A DNA stretch of 6,087 nucleotides, from positions 1 through 6,087 of the forward strand of contig JAYZBT010000212.1 in NCBI GenBank assembly GCA_036338615.1, given 5' to 3'. Every line of letters starts with the position of its first letter. The stretch's first letter is position 1. A model generated the notes under the pieces. The model had not been told where the DNA came from, ran no database searches, and was given only the letters and a program-made list of their open reading frames with translations. Position numbers and translations under genes: made by a program. Below are positions 5,045 through 6,087 of the stretch, piece by piece. The stretch is from UBA1138 sp036338615. GTDB taxonomy: Bacteria; Gemmatimonadota; Gemmatimonadetes; Longimicrobiales; Gaopeijiaceae.

Positions 5045-5605
5045 TCGCATGCGGGCTTTCGCCGGCACCCCCGGGTCGTGGTTCTCAAGTTCGGGTCCTC
5101 CGTGCTTTCGAGGCCCGATGGCTACCGCGGGGCAGTGCGTGAAGTCGCTCGGGAGGTCGCGAGGGGGGGCAACGGGTCGGACCACCGATCGCCTGCTCGA
5201 GGCCGCACGAGCCCTCGCGACGACCCAGGCGAAGAAGCCGGGTGAAGTAACTATGCGTTCGACGTCTGCGGCGCGGAAGTCGAGGTCGGCGCTTCGGGTG
5301 TCGCAACGGACTTCGACCGTCGTCGTCGCATAGATTTCTCCGGTGAGCGCGCCGACGAGTCCGTTGAGGAAAGAGACCTCTTCGTGGATCGTCGCGTTGC
5401 CGGACGGGCACATCTCAGCGATCGCGATCTTCTGGTTGGGGCTGATCAGGCCCCCGAGCCTATGGTTGTGCCAGCTCTGATAGACGACTGGAGCGTTCGG
5501 CGCGCGCGCGCCAGTATTGTATGTGTGCTCGTAGCACGCCGATGTCGACAGCAGCATCACGAGTGTGAGTGCCCTTCTACATTTCCTCGTTTCGGTCCCG
5601 AACAT
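4946..5605 (-). CDS. Bor/Iss-like lipoprotein with an aberrant read-through C-terminus
   Basis: The start is ATG 5605, with GGAGG a few bases upstream. Residues 1-24 form a lipoprotein signal: basic MFGTETRKCRR, a short hydrophobic core, and LSTSAC with C24 as the likely lipid-carrying cysteine (T at -3 is not ideal). Residues 30-101 match the Bor/Iss family pattern: YNTG, VYQSWHNHRLGGLI, IAEMCPSGNATIHEEVSFLNGLVGALTGEIY and the closing VEVRC. Phage lambda Bor and Iss are about 100-residue outer-membrane lipoproteins linked to serum resistance; chromosomal relatives in environmental bacteria have no proven role. Here the frame runs on to 219 residues. The part after about residue 127 is antisense to the aspartokinase remnant and then to the last 99 bases of metB. 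That tail is therefore unlikely to be native, and the original stop was probably lost in a deletion. Confidence 0.72.
   Translation of the reverse strand: MFGTETRKCRRALTLVMLLSTSACYEHTYNTGARAPNAPVVYQSWHNHRLGGLISPNQKIAIAEMCPSGNATIHEEVSFLNGLVGALTGEIYATTTVEVRCDTRSADLDFRAADVERIVTSPGFFAWVVARARAASSRRSVVRPVAPPRDLPSDFTHCPAVAIGPRKHGGPELENHDPGVPAKARMRLHRYARDLFGPCERGSQICDQVGRVLDADRDA
5045..5230 (+). pseudogene. Aspartokinase N-terminal remnant (likely former aspartokinase/homoserine dehydrogenase)
   Basis: Directly after the metB stop and in the same frame, bases 5075-5167 read RVVVLKFGSSVLSRPDGYRG, then AVREVAREVARG. This is the start of an aspartokinase, with the nucleotide-binding K-F-G-S-S motif. 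At the run of seven G's (5163-5169) similarity jumps to another frame, which reads ATGRTTDRLLEAARALATT (5169-5225). That is the next block of the same fold (usually VVSA-G-TTDRLL). About eight residues, the beta strand RRVVVVVS, are missing between them. Similarity ends by about 5230, where the Bor-like gene begins on the other strand. So there are two lesions: a small frameshifting deletion and loss of the rest. A KFGSS start placed behind metX-metB is typical of bifunctional aspartokinase/homoserine dehydrogenases, which supply homoserine to MetX. No functional product is expected. Confidence 0.75.
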
Positions 5606-5761
5606 CGCCCCCTCCTCACCAGAAGTGGCGTTACGCCTCCGACACATGGACCCTTCCGGTCGAGATGCCGTGCATGCGGTGGCCGTGCCGTACTTTGGGC
5701 GGTCTCGTAACATGCTGTAGTGCAACGCTTGGCGGGTACTATGCGCGTTCCGGCCTTTTCC

Positions 5762-5790
5762 TTGGCTGTCCCTGTGGAGGACGGTATAAT
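5762..5790 (+). promoter_or_regulatory. Strong sigma70-like promoter, plus strand
   Basis: A perfect -10 box TATAAT (5785-5790) stands 17 bases after TTGGCT (5762-5767, 4 of 6 to the -35 consensus). Such a match is rare by chance in this GC-rich sequence. Transcription would start near 5797 and run rightward through the foldable segment at 5886-6046, away from the Bor-like gene. No protein gene begins soon after it inside the window. Confidence 0.6.
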
Positions 5791-5885
5791 CGGGTTTTGC
5801 GGACGGGCTTCTCGCACCCCAGCGGAATCGGCACACGGTGCGTCGGCCCCGTGGCCACGTCGCAGAAAGCGGTCGGCGATGGTTA

Positions 5886-6046
5886 CTCGCGGGAGGGACT
5901 ATGCCACCCGGCAGTGACGAGGCCGGGATGCGCTGAAGACTGCGCTCCGGGTCTCTTTCTCTTGCGGCTCCGGCTGAGCGCTGCTGCGGCTCACCGCCGG
6001 AGTTCATCCTTCCCGCAGGAGCGAGGCTCGGGGGTTCTCCCGCGAG
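5886..6046 (+). ncRNA. Candidate structured RNA or leader closed by a 10-bp stem
   Basis: CTCGCGGGAG (5886-5895) and CTCCCGCGAG (6037-6046) pair perfectly over 10 bases, with two more G-U pairs inside. They enclose 141 bases that hold further hairpins. CCCGGC (5907-5912) pairs with GCCGGG (5922-5927). GCGC (5930-5933) pairs with GCGC (5942-5945). A long arm has CTCCGGC (5968-5974) with GCCGGAG (5996-6002) stacked on TGAGC (5975-5979) with GCTCA (5989-5993). GAGC-gag-GCTC (6019-6029) may form another. A promoter lies about 95 bases upstream. An 11-codon frame with GGGAGGG ahead of it (ATG 5901 to TGA 5936, MPPGSDEAGMR) could be a leader peptide or chance. I cannot match it to a known riboswitch or RNA class. 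Strand is chosen from the promoter. Confidence 0.35.
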
Positions 6047-6087
6047 AGGGCCGCATATATATTCTCTGACCATGCATGATATTGCGA

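Larger units (their letters stand above)
5606..6087. other. Intergenic region without a convincing protein gene
   Basis: Several open frames cross this 482-base stretch on both strands, but none has a recognisable domain, a good ribosome site or protein-like composition. The minus-strand frame that continues upstream of the Bor-like start is rich in Arg, Ser and Pro and looks like chance. What can be supported is a plus-strand promoter (5762-5790) and a foldable segment (5886-6046). The extreme right end (6051-6080) is unusually AT-rich, with CATATATATTC and ATGCAT, which may be the start region of a gene lying beyond the window. Confidence 0.5.

Noticed and set aside
5499..5511. Run of alternating CG (Z-DNA or simple repeat)
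   Set aside because: It is short and lies inside the Bor-like frame, coding for GARAP; nothing suggests a separate function.
5990..6016. tRNA-like T-arm (GGAG-TTCATCC-TTCC)
   Set aside because: The invariant A at T-loop position 58 is T, the stem has only four pairs, and no D-arm, anticodon arm or 7-bp acceptor stem can be built around it.
5968..6034. Resemblance to an SAH riboswitch (GAGCGCTGC and AGGCTCG motifs)
   Set aside because: The two motifs occur, but the preceding CGAGG and the closing ACGGCGCTC strand are missing and the pairing needed for the pseudoknot is not possible. The bases instead form a simple hairpin.
5886..6046. FMN or cobalamin riboswitch on the minus strand (GGCGGTGAGCCGC, GGAGCCG, GGCATAGTCC)
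   Set aside because: Isolated words match, but the ordered conserved core (for FMN GGGTGAAATTCCC and CCGACGGT; for cobalamin the B12 box) is absent.
5886..6046. Retron msr-msd with a1/a2 arms
   Set aside because: The closing stem fits an a1/a2 pair, but there is no long msd hairpin, no clear branching-G context, and no reverse transcriptase gene inside the window.
5606..6073. Upstream extension of the Bor-like frame on the minus strand
   Set aside because: The extra 156 residues have chance-like composition. A strong Shine-Dalgarno and a lipoprotein signal both mark the start at 5605.

Overview
The window is GC-rich DNA from a free-living bacterium, packed with genes on both strands. The gene mix points to a Gemmatimonadota-like or similar Gram-negative soil or aquatic lineage: an M3 dipeptidyl carboxypeptidase, a secreted NTF2/SnoaL-like protein, an ArsR-AHSA1 pair, LytTR, a Bor-type lipoprotein, and a SAM-I riboswitch ahead of metX-metB. 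The lineage is inferred from gene style only.

Layout. Bases 1-996 (+) hold the C-terminal part of a Dcp-type zinc metallopeptidase that begins outside the window. Facing it on the minus strand are an AHSA1/SRPBCC gene cut short next to the peptidase stop, an ArsR-family repressor overlapping it by 4 bases, a perfect 8-4-8 palindrome just upstream of the repressor (likely its operator), and a gene for a small exported NTF2-like protein. From 2161 to 2585 there are only remnants: the C-terminal end of a LytTR DNA-binding domain, a 69-base cluster of back-to-back palindromes, and a piece of a hydrophobic protein.

Bases 2596-5230 (+) are a methionine operon. It has a sigma70-like promoter, a complete SAM-I aptamer, a helix that can hide the metX Shine-Dalgarno sequence, metX (homoserine O-acyltransferase), metB (cystathionine gamma-synthase, ATGA overlap), and a decayed aspartokinase fragment that was probably the start of a bifunctional aspartokinase/homoserine dehydrogenase. 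The two intact genes would make an activated homoserine ester and condense it with cysteine to cystathionine, with SAM shutting translation down.

A Bor/Iss-like lipoprotein gene converges on the operon from the minus strand. It seems to have lost its own end: its frame runs antisense through the aspartokinase remnant and into the 3' end of metB. The last 480 bases carry no convincing protein gene. They do hold a good plus-strand promoter (perfect TATAAT) and, about 95 bases downstream, a 161-base segment closed by a perfect 10-bp stem with several internal hairpins. This may be a structured RNA or leader of a gene beyond the window, and I could not assign it to a known class.

Across the window, intact genes alternate with truncated ones (AHSA1, LytTR, aspartokinase, Bor-like), as if several deletions had brought gene ends together.
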